DNA of 6,352 nucleotides, from NCBI GenBank assembly GCA_030037405.1, contig JASHRK010000079.1, positions 1 to 6,352 on the forward strand. The letters run 5' to 3'. The notes under the pieces were generated by a model that saw nothing but the letters and a program-made list of their open reading frames with translations, made no database searches and was not told where the DNA came from. The position numbers and the translations under genes were made by a program. This stretch comes from Acidimicrobiales bacterium (lineage in GTDB: Bacteria; Actinomycetota; Acidimicrobiia; Acidimicrobiales; Bog-793). Below are positions 5,533 to 6,352 of the stretch, piece after piece (positions within the stretch are counted from its first letter, which is position 1; each line of letters begins with the position of its first letter).

Positions 5533-6352
5533 CGGGCGAGCTCCTCGTGTCGGGCCTCGAGTCACGCCCGCCGGCATGCAGGTCGTAGCGGTCGTATGCG
5601 GCGACGATGTCCCGTACGATGCGGTGCCGGACCACGTCGGAGGGCCCGAGGCGGATGAAGGCGATGCCTTCGATGCCACCGAGCAGGTCCTCCAGGCCCA
5701 CGAGCCCCGAGCGCCCCTCGTGGATGTCGATCTGGGTGATGTCGCCGGTCACGACGACTTTCGTCCCGAAGCCGATACGGGTGAGGAACATCTTCATCTG
5801 CTCGGGGGTCGTGTTCTGGGCTTCGTCGAGGATGATGAAGCTGTCGTTGAGGCTCCGGCCGCGCATGAAGGCCAGCGGCGCGACCTCGATCACCCCGCGC
5901 TCCAGGTGCTGCGAGACGCGCTCGGGCTCGAGCATGTCGTGCAGCGCGTCGAACAGCGGGCGCAGGTAGGGGTCGACCTTGGCCATCAGGTCACCTGGCA
6001 GGAAGCCCAGCCGCTCACCGGCCTCAACCGCGGGCCGCGTGAGGATGATGCGGTTGACCTCCCGGCGGTGCAGCGCGGCCGCCGCCAGCGCCACCGCCAG
6101 GAACGTCTTGCCGGTGCCGGCCGGCCCGATCCCGAACGTCACCGTGTTCCGGCGGATCGAGTCGACGTAGCGCTTCTGGTTGACGGTCTTGGGCGCGACC
6201 CTGGTCGAGCGGTGCCGCCAGATCACGTCCTCCAGGATCGCGGCCGGGTCCTCGTCCTGGTCCAGCGCGCCGGCGACCGTCTCAATCGTCGCCGCATTGA
6301 TCTCGTGGCCCTGCTGGACCAGCACCGAGAGCTCGCGGATGACGGCCGCCGC
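5513..6352 (-). CDS. phoH: PhoH-family ATPase (PhoH/YbeZ-like), 5' end beyond right edge
   Basis: The last 279 residues of a PhoH/YbeZ-like P-loop ATPase; the frame is open to the right edge, so 50 or so N-terminal residues are probably missing. A GTG at 6325 lies within it but is not the likely start, because the preceding visible residues (AAAVIRELS) continue the family-like helix. Motifs in visible numbering: Walker A GPAGTGKT (76-83), RPAVEAGERLGFLPGDL (107-122), Walker B IILDEAQN (173-180), TGDITQID (202-209) and GPSDVVRHRIV (236-246). All are intact. YbeZ/PhoH proteins bind ATP, are linked to RNA metabolism and in some bacteria interact with YbeY, encoded directly downstream here. The C-terminal 20 or so residues after AAYDRYD are variable and polar, and their last 20 bases overlap the ybeY start. 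Leucine codons are mostly CTG upstream of about 5878 (14 of 17 visible) but mostly CTC in the rest of the gene and in ybeY. Confidence 0.96.
   Translation of the reverse strand, partial: AAAVIRELSVLVQQGHEINAATIETVAGALDQDEDPAAILEDVIWRHRSTRVAPKTVNQKRYVDSIRRNTVTFGIGPAGTGKTFLAVALAAAALHRREVNRIILTRPAVEAGERLGFLPGDLMAKVDPYLRPLFDALHDMLEPERVSQHLERGVIEVAPLAFMRGRSLNDSFIILDEAQNTTPEQMKMFLTRIGFGTKVVVTGDITQIDIHEGRSGLVGLEDLLGGIEGIAFIRLGPSDVVRHRIVRDIVAAYDRYDLHAGGRDSRPDTRSSPDAGVRR
5541..5546 (-). promoter_or_regulatory. Ribosome binding site of ybeY
   Basis: GAGGAG on the minus strand lies eight bases before ATG 5532, inside the last codons of phoH. It is the best Shine-Dalgarno in the window and fixes the ybeY start against the longer alternative frame. 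Confidence 0.8.

Noticed and set aside
5533..5679. N-terminal extension of YbeY by 49 residues
   Set aside because: It lies inside phoH, is Ser/Thr/Gly-rich and unlike YbeY, whereas ATG 5532 has a strong Shine-Dalgarno and gives the standard N-terminus.
1..6352. tRNA, rRNA, CRISPR, insertion sequence, prophage or toxin-antitoxin signals
   Set aside because: None seen on either strand: no clover-leaf-like T-loop/CCA pattern, no spaced identical repeats beyond the two 18-bp tandems, and no transposase or integrase motifs.

Overview
The window is a high-GC bacterial chromosome segment (roughly 70% G+C by eye) with actinobacterial character. The evidence is GTG starts, CTC-rich codon choice in most genes, a DinG-type helicase that reads like the mycobacterial form, a PhoH-YbeY-CNNM/CorC-Era gene run, and a membrane protein N-terminus of an actinobacterial type. 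I cannot place it below phylum from sequence alone; Acidimicrobiia or a related lineage is a guess.

Layout. The left edge (1-400, minus) holds the start of a polytopic membrane protein that leaves the window. It resembles actinobacterial GT-C-like membrane proteins. A gap of about 300 bases (401-698) separates it from a divergent DinG-family iron-sulfur helicase (699-2837, plus). The gap holds an 18-bp tandem duplication, a possible very short ORF ahead of the membrane protein gene, and a good candidate leaderless promoter just before the helicase. The helicase meets Era (2779-3660, minus) tail to tail, and the two reading frames overlap by 59 bp. From there to the right edge all genes are on the minus strand and, in transcription order, form one tight unit: phoH (enters from the right edge, ends 5513), ybeY (5532-5008), a CNNM/CBS/CorC_HlyC membrane protein (4997-3657) and era (3660-2779). 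The junctions are a 20-bp overlap, a 10-bp gap and a 4-bp GTGA overlap.

How the genes fit together. YbeY and Era both act in 16S rRNA and small-subunit maturation, and PhoH is an ATPase usually encoded beside them, so the minus-strand unit looks like a conserved RNA/ribosome-maturation operon with a probable Mg2+/ion transport protein inserted between ybeY and era. The helicase is a stand-alone DNA-repair-type gene reading towards it.

This is mostly an ordinary housekeeping region; I see no phage, transposon, CRISPR, defence or RNA gene. The points worth a second look are small: the leaderless promoter geometry, two independent 18-bp tandem duplications, the repeat-built DinG tail that ends inside era, and a switch in leucine codon choice within phoH.
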